NCBI GenBank assembly: GCA_902465325.1 | Contig: CABQMV010000080.1 | Location: 1-9,682, forward strand | Length of the DNA: 9,682 nucleotides | Source of the DNA: an uncultured Oscillospiraceae bacterium | GTDB taxonomy: Bacteria > Bacillota > Clostridia > UBA1212 > SIG427 | Direction of reading: 5' to 3' | Part shown: piece by piece, positions 1-7,217 of the stretch | Layout of the letters: each line of letters begins with the position of its first letter | Position numbering within the stretch: the first letter of the stretch is position 1 | Program-made: the position numbers and the translations under genes | The notes under the pieces: generated by a model | The model's input: only the letters and a program-made list of their open reading frames with translations | Told to the model about the DNA's origin: nothing | Database searches by the model: none

Positions 1-382
1 CCGCAGCACTCATCAGCGCTCCGCTCTGTACCGCTACAATGGTCCGTTCCCGGTCCTCCGGCGTAAAATCCAGCCCGCAGCCCAGCCATTCCTCTCTGCC
101 GTCCCAAAGGGAAATTTTCCCGAAAGCCTTTCCCGCATGAATCACAACGCCCCGGACACCGCTGTCACTGACCAATAGGTTACTGCCATTTCCTACAATA
201 AAAAAGGGAATTTGCTTTTTGTCACAGTATTTTACCAGAGAAATAAAACCTTCTGCTGAGCTGGGACTGGCAAAGCACTCGGCAGGACCTCCTATCTTAA
301 AAGTCGTATGGCTGTGCATGGGCTCCTCCCAGCGTACATCTCCGCACAGATTTTCAATGTCCGCTCGCAATTCCTCCGTCAT
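1..382 (-). CDS. murB: UDP-N-acetylenolpyruvoylglucosamine reductase MurB (N-terminal part, runs off window)
   Basis: Cytoplasmic FAD/NADPH enzyme that reduces UDP-GlcNAc-enolpyruvate to UDP-MurNAc, the second committed step of peptidoglycan precursor synthesis. Only the first 127 codons are present; the 3' end lies beyond position 1. Visible marks are the family N-terminal motif HTTFKIGGPAE (residues 25-35) and the FAD-binding GNGSNLLVSDSGVRG (64-78), followed by VQSGALMSAA (118-127). About 20 residues between the FAD motif and that last block (around 90-112) look like a family-variable insertion, judged from memory. The ATG at 382-380 is preceded by GGAGG (396-392) at 9 bases. That site begins just after the hprK stop (TAG, 399-397), so murB is probably translationally linked to hprK. 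The order hprK-murB is common in Clostridia, often followed by rapZ and whiA, which cannot be seen here. Confidence 0.95.
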   Translation of the reverse strand, partial: MTEELRADIENLCGDVRWEEPMHSHTTFKIGGPAECFASPSSAEGFISLVKYCDKKQIPFFIVGNGSNLLVSDSGVRGVVIHAGKAFGKISLWDGREEWLGCGLDFTPEDRERTIVAVQSGALMSAA

Positions 383-396
383 AGAAAAACGCCTCC

Positions 397-1371
397 CTAT
401 TGAAAGAAATCTCCCGACCATCGGTCACGGTCCGGATCCATCCTGTTCTCAGCCTGCTGAAATACACGTTTATTCAGCTCCTGAGCGGAATTATAGCCCA
501 TACGCTTCTGCCGATTGTTCATTGCAGCAACCTCCATAATAATCGCCAAATTCCGTCCGGGCATTACCGGTATCGTCACAGAAGGAACTTCAATGCCCAA
601 AAGCTCTGTATAATGGTCCTCTACGCCAACCCGCTCATATTCCTTTCCCTCTACCCAATGCTCCAGATTTACAATCAACTGTATATTTTCCGTGGTCTTT
701 ACTGAACCGACACCAAAAAGCCTTCTCACGTCAAGAAAGCCTATGCCTCTTATCTCAATTAAATGCCTGATGACTTCATGAGCGCTTCCCACCAAGGTCG
801 TGTCAGATACTTTTCTGATTTCTACTAAATCATCTGCCACCAGACGATGTCCCCTTTTCACCAGTTCCAGCGCAGTCTCGCTCTTTCCCACGCCGCTCTG
901 TCCCATGATCAGTACGCCCTCTCCGTATATTTCAATCAAACACCCATGCACGCTCTCCCTTGGCGCCAGCCTGACGCTTAAAAACCGGTTGATATTACTG
1001 TATATCTCCGTTGTAACGCCTTTGGCTGAAACAACGGGAACACCGTATTTCCGGGCTAAATCCAGCATGCCCGGAAAAGGCTGCAGATCTCTGCAGAGTA
1101 TAAGACAGGGAAAACGAAAGCTGAACAGGGCATCCAGCTTCTTCTTTCTGGTCTGCATGGATAAATCTTTTAAATAACTCATCTCTACATTTCCCAGCAG
1201 CTGTATCCTATCTGCCGTAAACTCCTGGGAATAGCCGGCCAATTCCAGACCCGGCCGGTTCATATCCGGCGTATAAATCCGGATTTCTTCAAGCTTTTCT
1301 TCACAGCACAGCACCTTCAGGGCAAAGTCCCGGACTACATCCTGTAAGGTAACATAATATTTGGTATTCAA
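397..1371 (-). CDS. hprK: HPr kinase/phosphorylase (TTG start)
   Basis: Bifunctional cytoplasmic enzyme that phosphorylates and dephosphorylates Ser46 of HPr, the switch for CcpA-dependent carbon catabolite repression in Firmicutes. With the TTG start it has 324 residues, normal for the family. It shows the N-terminal regulatory domain (about 1-130), HG (142-143), the Walker A loop GQSGVGKS (157-164), DD (180-181), the HPrK signature IEIRGIG (205-211) and the conserved PSVTIPVMPGRNLA stretch (263-276). I prefer TTG at 1371-1369 over the ATG at 1398: GGAGGTG (1383-1377) sits 5-7 bases before the TTG, whereas the ATG overlaps the -10 hexamer of the only good upstream promoter and so would not be in the transcript. 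The gene is followed by murB after 14 bases. It lies 111 bases downstream of the response regulator with no clear terminator between them. Confidence 0.95.
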   Translation of the reverse strand: MNTKYYVTLQDVVRDFALKVLCCEEKLEEIRIYTPDMNRPGLELAGYSQEFTADRIQLLGNVEMSYLKDLSMQTRKKKLDALFSFRFPCLILCRDLQPFPGMLDLARKYGVPVVSAKGVTTEIYSNINRFLSVRLAPRESVHGCLIEIYGEGVLIMGQSGVGKSETALELVKRGHRLVADDLVEIRKVSDTTLVGSAHEVIRHLIEIRGIGFLDVRRLFGVGSVKTTENIQLIVNLEHWVEGKEYERVGVEDHYTELLGIEVPSVTIPVMPGRNLAIIMEVAAMNNRQKRMGYNSAQELNKRVFQQAENRMDPDRDRWSGDFFQ

Positions 1372-1376
1372 AACCA

Positions 1377-1383
1377 CACCTCC
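1377..1383 (-). promoter_or_regulatory. Ribosome-binding site deciding the hprK TTG start
   Basis: On the minus strand GGAGGTG stands 5 bases (7 from the GGAGG core) before the TTG at 1371. No comparable site precedes the in-frame ATG at 1398. This supports a 9-residue shorter protein. Confidence 0.75.
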
Positions 1384-1396
1384 AAAATCTTGGAAC

Positions 1397-1426
1397 ATTA
1401 TACCATGAACAGAAAGAGAATGTAAA
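1397..1426 (-). promoter_or_regulatory. SigA-type promoter for hprK-murB
   Basis: On the minus strand TTTACA (1426-1421) is separated by 18 bases from a perfect TATAAT (1402-1397), preceded by TG as an extended -10 (TGGTATAAT). Transcription would start near 1390, giving a leader of about 19 bases to the TTG. The position implies that hprK can be transcribed independently of the upstream two-component operon. Confidence 0.75.
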
Positions 1427-1482
1427 GCAGCCTACAATCTGCGGCAGCAAAAACACAGTACAGACCAGAGCCATGCCGGTAT

Positions 1483-2181
1483 TCAGCCGCGAAACCGGTA
1501 CCCTGCTCCCCAAACTGTCTCAATATACTTTGGGTTGGACATATCTCGTTCTATTTTCTCGCGGATGCGGTTGATGTGTACTGTAACAGTGGAGGTTTCT
1601 CCCATAGAATCAAAGCCCCATATTTTATCAAACAGCGCATCTTTACTGAATACTACATTGGGGTGAGAGGCCAAGAAAACCAGCAGATCAAATTCTTTAT
1701 TCGCCAGAGAGACCTCCTTCCCCGCTAAAAAAACACGTCTCGCTTTAATATCAATATGCAGACTCCCGGTTTCTATAATGTCGGATTTATCAGCTCCATC
1801 ATCACCGGATGCAGTTAAACGCTGATATCTGGAGATATGGGCAGTCACTCTGGCCACCAGCTCGCTGGGACTGAAGGGCTTTACAATATAGTCATCTGCG
1901 CCCAGGCCCAAGCCCCGGATTTTATCAATATCCTCTTTTTTTGCAGAGACCATGAGAATAGGCGTTTCCTTCTCTTTCCGAATGGCCCGGCAGATTTCAA
2001 AGCCGTCTGTTCCCGGCAGCATAATATCCAGAAGAATCAGGTCATATTCCTCTTCCATGGCATTTTTCAAGCCTACCGTTCCATCTGTTTCAATGGCTAC
2101 CTCATAGCCGCTTACTTCCAGATAATCCCTCTCCAGCGCAGCAATATTTTTGTCGTCTTCAATAATTAAAACTCTTTTCAT
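1483..2181 (-). CDS. OmpR/PhoB-family response regulator
   Basis: Cytoplasmic transcription factor of a two-component system, 232 residues, standard for the family. The receiver domain (about 1-115) has the acidic pair D9/D10, phosphoacceptor D52 in LLDIMLPG, S79 at the switch Ser/Thr position and K101 in the KPF motif. The C-terminal winged-helix DNA-binding domain (about 138-232) shows FDLLVFLASHPNVVFSK, the recognition-helix region VTVHINRIREKIE and the closing WGAGYRFRG. Its ATG overlaps the TGA of the upstream kinase gene (ATGA, 2181-2178), so translation is coupled. A GGAG core lies 10 bases upstream, inside the kinase reading frame. The order kinase-then-regulator is the less usual one. 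Its targets are unknown; cell-envelope functions are a guess from the operon. Confidence 0.95.
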   Translation of the reverse strand: MKRVLIIEDDKNIAALERDYLEVSGYEVAIETDGTVGLKNAMEEEYDLILLDIMLPGTDGFEICRAIRKEKETPILMVSAKKEDIDKIRGLGLGADDYIVKPFSPSELVARVTAHISRYQRLTASGDDGADKSDIIETGSLHIDIKARRVFLAGKEVSLANKEFDLLVFLASHPNVVFSKDALFDKIWGFDSMGETSTVTVHINRIREKIERDMSNPKYIETVWGAGYRFRG

Positions 2182-3746
2182 TTGGTTTGCGCTCCTTCCT
2201 CGGAAAAAGACTCCTGAGCAATAGGTAAATCAATTATAATCGAAAGGCCCCTACCTACTACACTTTCTGCGGAAATCACGCCGCAGTGCCTGTTTACAAT
2301 CTGTTTTGCGATGGCAAGTCCCAAGCCGCTGCCAGAGGTAGGATTGGACCTGGCAGAATCTCTTCTGTAAAAGGATTCAAAAATTTTACCTGTCAGCTCC
2401 GGCGGGACACCGATCCCTTCATCCTGCAGCACAATACGCACCATGTTGGGCGCTCCGCTTCTGGCATCCGCCGCATCCTGTGGCAGCAAACTTAAATCCA
2501 CATGCAGACTGGCCACATCCTCTTTCTTATATTTTACACTGTTTCTGGCTATATTGACCAATACCCGTCCAAATTGATTTCTGTCCAAAAAAACCATCTG
2601 TGGGAAGGGAAGACGATCAGCAAAGCTAATGGACAACCGATCCTTTTCAAAAGAAAACTTCATCTCCTCACAGCAAGAGCTCAAAAATTCTCCTATGTCA
2701 ATCCGTTCAAAATTAAAAGGAACCTTGTCCACATCCAATTTTGAAAACAGGAACAGTTCATTTACCAATCTGTCCATATCCTCTGCAGTATTGTATATAG
2801 TCTTTAAATACTTCTCCTGTTTTTCCGGCGAATCTGCCACGCCGTCCATCAAGCCGGACACATATCCCTTTATAGAGGTAAGCGGCGTACTCAGATCATG
2901 AGAGATCCCTGCCAGCAGCTCTTTTCTCGACTCCTCATATCGACGCTGCTGCTCCATAGAAACCGACAGCTTCCGCCGCATATCCTCAAAATTATCAATC
3001 ACTTCAGAAATTTCATCGTCTCCGTTATAATTAATTTCAAAATCCAGATTTCCTTCACTAATCATTTTCGTTCCCTTTTTTAACAAATTTAAAGGTTTTA
3101 AAATGCTTCTGGCAATAACAAACACGATAATTAAATTTATGAGCACCATAATTCCAATCCCCATGATGGCCAGCATCTTCAAGGAATTGACAATACGGGC
3201 GTTTTCAAACTTTGAAAACACGCTGAATCCTGAGTTGCTGCCCTTGAAATCTGCGCTGCTGTTCGTAAAAAACATCGTAGCATAGCTGTTATCTGCCAAT
3301 GCTACCGTTGTCATACACACCATGGAATCTCCCGCCGAAAAGAGAAGCGTACTGGGCTCGTTAGGAATGGCAGTTCCATAATTTGCCACAACAGAAGCGG
3401 CCTCCTCCTGACTGCAGCCCTCTGAAATATAAGAGATATGACTGTTCTGCACAATAATAAGAGAAGTATTAGTCTTTTTTAAAAAACTTTTTACGCTGCT
3501 GTAATTCTCTGCAGAAGTAATATCTCCCTGGTAAGCCGCTAAAGACCGGGACACATCTTCCACGACCACCTGAAGCTCCGACAGACTGTAGAAATCCTCC
3601 TGATTAGAATAAATCTCCTCCGGACTGGGCTGCAGATAATCCTCTGTGTAAATTTTTATCATAAAAAACAGAAAGAGAAACATAAAAGCAATCACCAGCA
3701 ATATCATAACGATATTGGAGAGCAGGATTCTCTTTTTAATAGACAT
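2178..3746 (-). CDS. Membrane sensor histidine kinase with HAMP domain
   Basis: Sensor kinase partner of the overlapping response regulator; 522 residues. Domains in order: membrane helix 1 (about 9-31), an extracytoplasmic sensor region (about 32-188) with no motif I recognise, membrane helix 2 (about 190-212), HAMP linker (about 213-264), and HisKA with the phosphorylated H283 in ISHDLSTPLTSIKGY. The ATPase domain has an N-box reading NIARNSVKY (398-406), a G1 box DEGIGVP (442-448), an F-box FESFYRRD and a G2 box GSGLGLAI (472-479). All catalytic boxes are intact, so it should be active. The ATG at 3746 follows the strong site GAGGCGAGGG (3760-3751), 16 bases after the membrane-protein gene, which implies one operon. 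What it senses cannot be told from sequence; linkage to a nucleotide-sugar enzyme hints at an envelope signal. Confidence 0.94.
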   Translation of the reverse strand: MSIKKRILLSNIVMILLVIAFMFLFLFFMIKIYTEDYLQPSPEEIYSNQEDFYSLSELQVVVEDVSRSLAAYQGDITSAENYSSVKSFLKKTNTSLIIVQNSHISYISEGCSQEEAASVVANYGTAIPNEPSTLLFSAGDSMVCMTTVALADNSYATMFFTNSSADFKGSNSGFSVFSKFENARIVNSLKMLAIMGIGIMVLINLIIVFVIARSILKPLNLLKKGTKMISEGNLDFEINYNGDDEISEVIDNFEDMRRKLSVSMEQQRRYEESRKELLAGISHDLSTPLTSIKGYVSGLMDGVADSPEKQEKYLKTIYNTAEDMDRLVNELFLFSKLDVDKVPFNFERIDIGEFLSSCCEEMKFSFEKDRLSISFADRLPFPQMVFLDRNQFGRVLVNIARNSVKYKKEDVASLHVDLSLLPQDAADARSGAPNMVRIVLQDEGIGVPPELTGKIFESFYRRDSARSNPTSGSGLGLAIAKQIVNRHCGVISAESVVGRGLSIIIDLPIAQESFSEEGAQTK

Positions 3747-3762
3747 AAGTCCCTCGCCTCTT

Positions 3763-4368
3763 CTAGAAAAGTATTAAGCACAAAAGAAGTACTACAGCAA
3801 AGGCAATAATTCCTCCGCCTGTACGCCGGTACTTACCAAGCTCCTTCCACTCTGGATATTCCTTATCGGAATCCTTGTTAAAATATCCCCACAATTCTTC
3901 CGCTCTGCCTATCACCAATCCCCCCACTGCTCCAATAAAGGCCACGATAATAGCCTCTGTTACCGTTAATACAGGAGCGGCTCCGTAAATCATAGCCTTG
4001 AAAAAATCCTCTGTAAAAGTACCGTAGGGATCCAACTCCTGGGCCGCTTCCGGATCTGTAACAGTATAAGAAACCTGCGCGTTTTTTTTCTGCTCGCCCT
4101 GAACCGTATAAGTAAAAGGATAATCGATTACAGTAACGGTGTATACGGAAGCTTCCGGATCTGTATAGAGAAGCCCCGACATTTTTTTATCCTTTTCAAC
4201 AAAGTAAAAATCATATGACTTGGTATCCTCCTGGGTATCCGTCAGGTAATAGCGCACATCATCCACCACCCCTGAATGGTTATCCCGGTTCAGGGTGGTA
4301 AGGAATGCCAGAACACTGACACACAACATACATAAGAATACAAGCGCTATATTTCTGCCTTTGTTCAT
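3763..4368 (-). CDS. Hypothetical membrane protein, three predicted helices
   Basis: I do not recognise a family. The 201-residue product has an N-terminal signal-anchor-like helix (about 7-25), a polar beta-rich region (about 30-125) that would lie outside the membrane, a second hydrophobic segment rich in small residues (about 131-154, ending GAVGGLVIGR), a short charged loop with W160 and W174, and a last helix at the extreme C-terminus (about 185-201). It starts 3 bases after the stop of the UDP-sugar pyrophosphorylase gene and ends 16 bases before the histidine kinase gene, so it is co-transcribed with both. Its ribosome-binding site (GGAGAGGAG) lies about 12 bases from the ATG, overlapping the upstream coding end. 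It could be an accessory sensor or modulator for the neighbouring kinase; that is inference from position only. Confidence 0.8.
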   Translation of the reverse strand: MNKGRNIALVFLCMLCVSVLAFLTTLNRDNHSGVVDDVRYYLTDTQEDTKSYDFYFVEKDKKMSGLLYTDPEASVYTVTVIDYPFTYTVQGEQKKNAQVSYTVTDPEAAQELDPYGTFTEDFFKAMIYGAAPVLTVTEAIIVAFIGAVGGLVIGRAEELWGYFNKDSDKEYPEWKELGKYRRTGGGIIAFAVVLLLCLILF

Positions 4369-4371
4369 GTA

Positions 4372-5628
4372 TTAATAAATCTCCTCTCCGCAGCCAAGAA
4401 AAAGCGCTCTGGCCGTCGCGGGACTATCTTCCCCTTCTTTATTTTTCACAGGGGCAAATTCCTCTTCTCTCTTAATCCGCAGGATGGCCATATCATCAAA
4501 GAAATTAAACGCATCAAATATGAAGGCCTCAAACTTGTAGGCGTTAGGCGCCTCGGGCGTAACGGTCTCTCCGCCGCTGTCTACAAAGGCCGTCTTTTTC
4601 ACTGCAGTATGATAAGGAAGTCCCTGGCCGCCCATTCGCTCAAATACACTGATATGAAACATATTACAGAGGATATGGGCGTCTCCGTACACATACTGAC
4701 CCTCGGCGTCTGTCATTTTGGCCATTTCCTCAGAAATCTCTGTATACTCAATTACATAGGGCCTGCCATCCCGTTTACAGAACACACCCGCTTTCTCATA
4801 GGGATCCCGCTTAATCAGAGATTTGCCTCCGATCATTTTACCGGAACGCTCCATAAAGCCTATAAATAAAGGATCGCACAGCCGAACCAGCACATTATCA
4901 ATTCCGCCCACAAAAATCCACTGCACGCCTCTTTTCCTCATATCCTCTGCTACGCCGGACTGAAGCATTGCAGTAAAGATGCCGCCGTGGCCGTCTGCTC
5001 CTTCTTTAATTTTCCCCTTCTCGCACAGTACGATTTTTCCGTCCTTATGTACCATAGGAAGCATACACTGTACAAAAAACAGAATACTGTCCCGGTCATA
5101 GCCAAAATAATTGTGTGCTTCAAAAAAGGCTCTGGTAGCGCTGTCATTCTCCCGGCTGGTCATAATGTACCAGGGAATACTAACGCCCAGCTCCTCTTTT
5201 TTCTTTTTTAAACGCATACACTGTATTTCAAAAAGAGACATATGACTGGGAAGCCCAATATCATAGGTTCCTTTTGGCCCATTGTGGCCCAGTCTGGTTC
5301 CCTGTCCCCCTGCCATAGTAACTGCGGCAAAAAGGCCCGCTTTCATAGCAGCCATTCCCGCTTCTTCATACTGCTTGAGCTCCTCTGCTGATAAAAGCGC
5401 CTTTTCGGTACAGCCAATGGGCGTGATCTCCCCCTGCGTGTCGGTTTCCCCGGCTTCTTCTGCTTTCGCGTGCTCGTACAGCTTTCTGACCAGCAGAAAA
5501 TCAATAGAAAGAATTTGTTCCAGCAGACGGTCCTGCTGTGCTTCTGTTAATTCTCCGTAAAATGCCAGTAAGTGTTCCTGGCCGTATTGTTCTGTCAATT
5601 TTTTGGCTTTCTCATATTTTTCATTCAT
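4372..5628 (-). CDS. UDPGP-family UTP:sugar-1-phosphate uridylyltransferase (UAP1-like)
   Basis: Cytoplasmic nucleotidyltransferase that joins a hexose-1-phosphate, probably N-acetylglucosamine-1-P or glucose-1-P, to UTP to give a UDP-sugar. It belongs to the eukaryote-like UDPGP family, not the bacterial GlmU/GalU families. Over 418 residues it shows the nucleotide-binding MAGGQGTRLG (105-114), PKGTYDIG (118-125), the sugar-loop motif DGHGGIF (212-218), DNVLVRLCDPLFIGF (244-258), KFEAFIFDAF (365-374) and the lysine-bearing REEEFAPVKNKEGEDS (387-402). The C-terminal blocks are closest to eukaryotic UDP-GlcNAc pyrophosphorylase (UAP1/AGX), as judged from memory. GHGG is intermediate between UAP1-type GNGG and UDP-glucose pyrophosphorylase-type GHGD, so the exact sugar is uncertain. 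It is first in the operon with the membrane protein and two-component system. The ATG has GGAGA about 11 bases upstream. Confidence 0.9.
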   Translation of the reverse strand: MNEKYEKAKKLTEQYGQEHLLAFYGELTEAQQDRLLEQILSIDFLLVRKLYEHAKAEEAGETDTQGEITPIGCTEKALLSAEELKQYEEAGMAAMKAGLFAAVTMAGGQGTRLGHNGPKGTYDIGLPSHMSLFEIQCMRLKKKKEELGVSIPWYIMTSRENDSATRAFFEAHNYFGYDRDSILFFVQCMLPMVHKDGKIVLCEKGKIKEGADGHGGIFTAMLQSGVAEDMRKRGVQWIFVGGIDNVLVRLCDPLFIGFMERSGKMIGGKSLIKRDPYEKAGVFCKRDGRPYVIEYTEISEEMAKMTDAEGQYVYGDAHILCNMFHISVFERMGGQGLPYHTAVKKTAFVDSGGETVTPEAPNAYKFEAFIFDAFNFFDDMAILRIKREEEFAPVKNKEGEDSPATARALFLGCGEEIY

Positions 5629-5650
5629 TTCTCAAAACATCTCCAATAAG

Positions 5651-5671
5651 AACTTATATACTTTATAAGTT
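5651..5671. repeat. Inverted repeat over the -10 region (possible operator)
   Basis: AACTTATA (5651-5658) and its exact complement TATAAGTT (5664-5671) are separated by 5 bases. The repeat covers the -10 element of the putative promoter. It has no T-tract, so it is not a terminator. An operator is possible; an AT-rich coincidence cannot be excluded. Confidence 0.45.
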
Positions 5672-5682
5672 TACCATTGCAA
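5653..5682 (-). promoter_or_regulatory. Probable promoter of the UDP-sugar/two-component operon
   Basis: On the minus strand TTGCAA (5682-5677) is followed after 16 or 18 bases by TATATA (5660-5655) or TATAAG (5658-5653). The predicted start is about 20 bases upstream of the ATG at 5628, close to the ribosome-binding site. The region is very AT-rich and overlaps two inverted repeats, so it is probably regulated. Confidence 0.55.
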
Positions 5683-5699
5683 TGAAAAATTCGCAATGG
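5674..5699. repeat. Inverted repeat over the -35 region (possible operator)
   Basis: CCATTGC (5674-5680) is matched by GCAATGG (5693-5699) across a 12-base spacer. One arm overlaps the putative -35 hexamer TTGCAA. Together with the adjacent repeat it nearly fills the promoter region. Its function is unproven. Confidence 0.4.
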
Positions 5700-5732
5700 C
5701 AAACAGCAAATTTTACAGCCAGAAAACAGCAA

Positions 5733-5758
5733 AAGAGAGGCCTGAGCAGGCCTCTCTT
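5733..5758 (-). terminator. Rho-independent terminator after the secreted-protein operon
   Basis: A perfect 11-base-pair stem (arms 5733-5743 and 5748-5758, AAGAGAGGCCT and its complement) encloses a 4-base loop. On the minus strand the stem runs into TTTTGCTGTTTT. It ends transcription 17 bases after the TGA of the PepSY-like gene and insulates the UDP-sugar operon. A weaker ACTTTT on the other side suggests little plus-strand activity. Confidence 0.88.
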
Positions 5759-5775
5759 CTCCACTTTTAAATAAA

Positions 5776-6572
5776 TCAGCTGATTTGTTTGGTAAATATA
5801 TCTGTATAGGGCGCGTCAATTGGCTCCGGCCTCTCCTGAATATAATACACATCCAGATTCACCAGCTTATTGCCCTGCTCGTCGCAGCTCAGATACAGCT
5901 CATAGTCCTCAATGGGACAGTTCCATCGCTCCTGTGCAGCCTGCAGCAGCTCCTCTTTCGCCGCCTCCACCTCCGCCGGATCAAATGTAAAATTGTCTCA
6001 TACCGATCATGGGCTCCCGCTATATAGGCTGCCAGCCGCCCATCCGGCGTTAAGGCCGCATGCATGGTATCATCAACCCTATATCCATTGACATATCGAC
6101 GAAAATAGACTTCATACGTATTTGAAAAACCGTCGTAGGTAATTTCACTATAACGGTATTTTATAAAATCCTCTCCAAACGCGGCATTCAAGTGGCTCTT
6201 TGCAATCTCAATTAACTCCTCCTCTGTTTTTAAAGACTCCTCCGACGGTGAAGAATCAAAATTCTGATAATCAATCATCCCGTGCAATATTGGCTTATCT
6301 TTAACAAATAAATAGGTTTTCCTCCCTGTTGACTTATCCTTATATTCATCCCGTTCTCCATCTATACTGTAAAGCTCCCACTCCTCAGATGCTCTATTTA
6401 CACCCATATCAGAAAAAAGATTCACTGCCGTTTTACTTTCCATCTCTTCAATAATCGCCAGCTGCTTCCTCTGCACAGACTGACTTAAACCGTTCTCTGT
6501 GGCCTCATACGCAGTAGGAATCAAAATTACAGCAAGCATACAGACAAGACATACGATTTTTTTACCTTTCAT
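5776..6572 (-). pseudogene. Secreted PepSY/YcdB-like protein, frameshifted
   Basis: The start is clear: ATG at 6572 with AAGGAGG 8 bases upstream, then a signal peptide (MKGKKIVCLVCMLAVILIP, cleaved near residues 20-28). The first frame carries a helical/polar region (30-110), EELIEIAKSHLNAAFG (118-133), and a block resembling PepSY/YcdB domains, YEVYFRRYVNGYRVDD followed by TPDGRLAAYIAG (153-186). Near codon 191 the frame changes. The first frame degenerates into an Arg-rich tail ending near 5889. A different frame continues sensibly as DNFTFDPAEVEAAKEELL through YELYLSCDEQGNK to a TGA at 5776. Removing one GA of the GAGA at 5996-5999 restores a protein of about 264 residues. Family knowledge: PepSY-type domains often occur in protease propeptides or inhibitors. 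It follows the lectin/peptidase gene by 18 bases. Mutation, sequencing error or frameshifting could explain the break; the family call is moderate. Confidence 0.75.
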
Positions 6573-6590
6573 GATACGGTCCTCCTTCGT

Positions 6591-7217
6591 TTATTGATCT
6601 AATCTTTGCTTTACATCTCCCATAATATACAACTTATCTTTCAGACCGGAATCACTAATTAAACGATCTGCATAATTTATACAATCTTTTATGCACCAAC
6701 CATCACGAGCATGTTGAAAAAATGTTTTAACCCACTCATTACATCTAGGTAAGGTTACAAGTCCTTCTGCACCAATAACACAATGAGCCCCTTTCTTATA
6801 AGTTTCATCTACTAAATTATAGGTAGTTGTAGTACCAGCTGGTGTATAATCTTTTCCAGTGTAACATCCAATATACAAAACTAATCTAACAGAGGATAGT
6901 TCATTAATTTGATAATATCCCATCACACTTGCATCTTTCTCTTTATTATAACCATTCAATACCCGTTGATTAGCAACAAATTTACTATAAACAGAATAAT
7001 AATCCGCATTATCATGATAGAAACAAATTCCTGCATCTGTTCCATGTCCTATAAAACACAAAATATTAGATTCACGCATTTCTTCCGCCATTTGAATTGC
7101 ATACGGTGCATCAAAATGCATAGCAAAATATCCCATATTCCTCATAGAAATCTGAATAGATGAATGATTTGTCGTCCCTCCGTTTTTTGGGGAGTAATAA
7201 TAAGCGGCATTCGTTTT
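6591..7217 (-). pseudogene. Caspase-like (clan CD) cysteine peptidase domain, cut from its N-terminal part by a TGA
   Basis: This region reads on in exactly the same frame as the ricin-domain gene directly after its TGA. It encodes 24 residues beginning KTNAAYYYSPKNGGTTNHSS, then the stretch from the first ATG (7145-7143, 184 residues). Catalytic-dyad motifs of a caspase/CHAT-like fold are visible: FIGHGTDAG, with the His 34 residues after that Met, and LVLYIGCYTG, with the Cys at 94. AYYYS before the ATG looks like the first strand of the fold, so the ATG is not a natural domain start. No ribosome-binding site lies at a useful distance from it; the nearest GGAGG is over 30 bases away. The fragment is therefore probably unexpressed unless TGA is read through. 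DNA here is AT-rich (hand count 19/60 G+C at 6601-6660). The substrate is unknown. Confidence 0.72.

Noticed and set aside
219..539. Plus-strand open frames opposite murB and hprK, and similar ones across the window
   Set aside because: They are antisense to well-identified genes and show no recognisable domains.
1476..1498. Inverted repeat CCGGT-N13-ACCGG at the end of the response regulator gene as a terminator
   Set aside because: The stem is only 5 base pairs with a long loop and no following T-tract.
1301..1513. Minus-strand 70-residue open frame between the response regulator and hprK
   Set aside because: It overlaps the coding ends of both neighbours and the hprK promoter, has no plausible ribosome-binding site and encodes a low-quality Cys-rich sequence.
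5776..5970. Separate 64-residue gene downstream of the PepSY-like protein
   Set aside because: Its start is an internal GTG, and the coding sense continues upstream to the frameshift, so it is the C-terminal end of the same broken gene.
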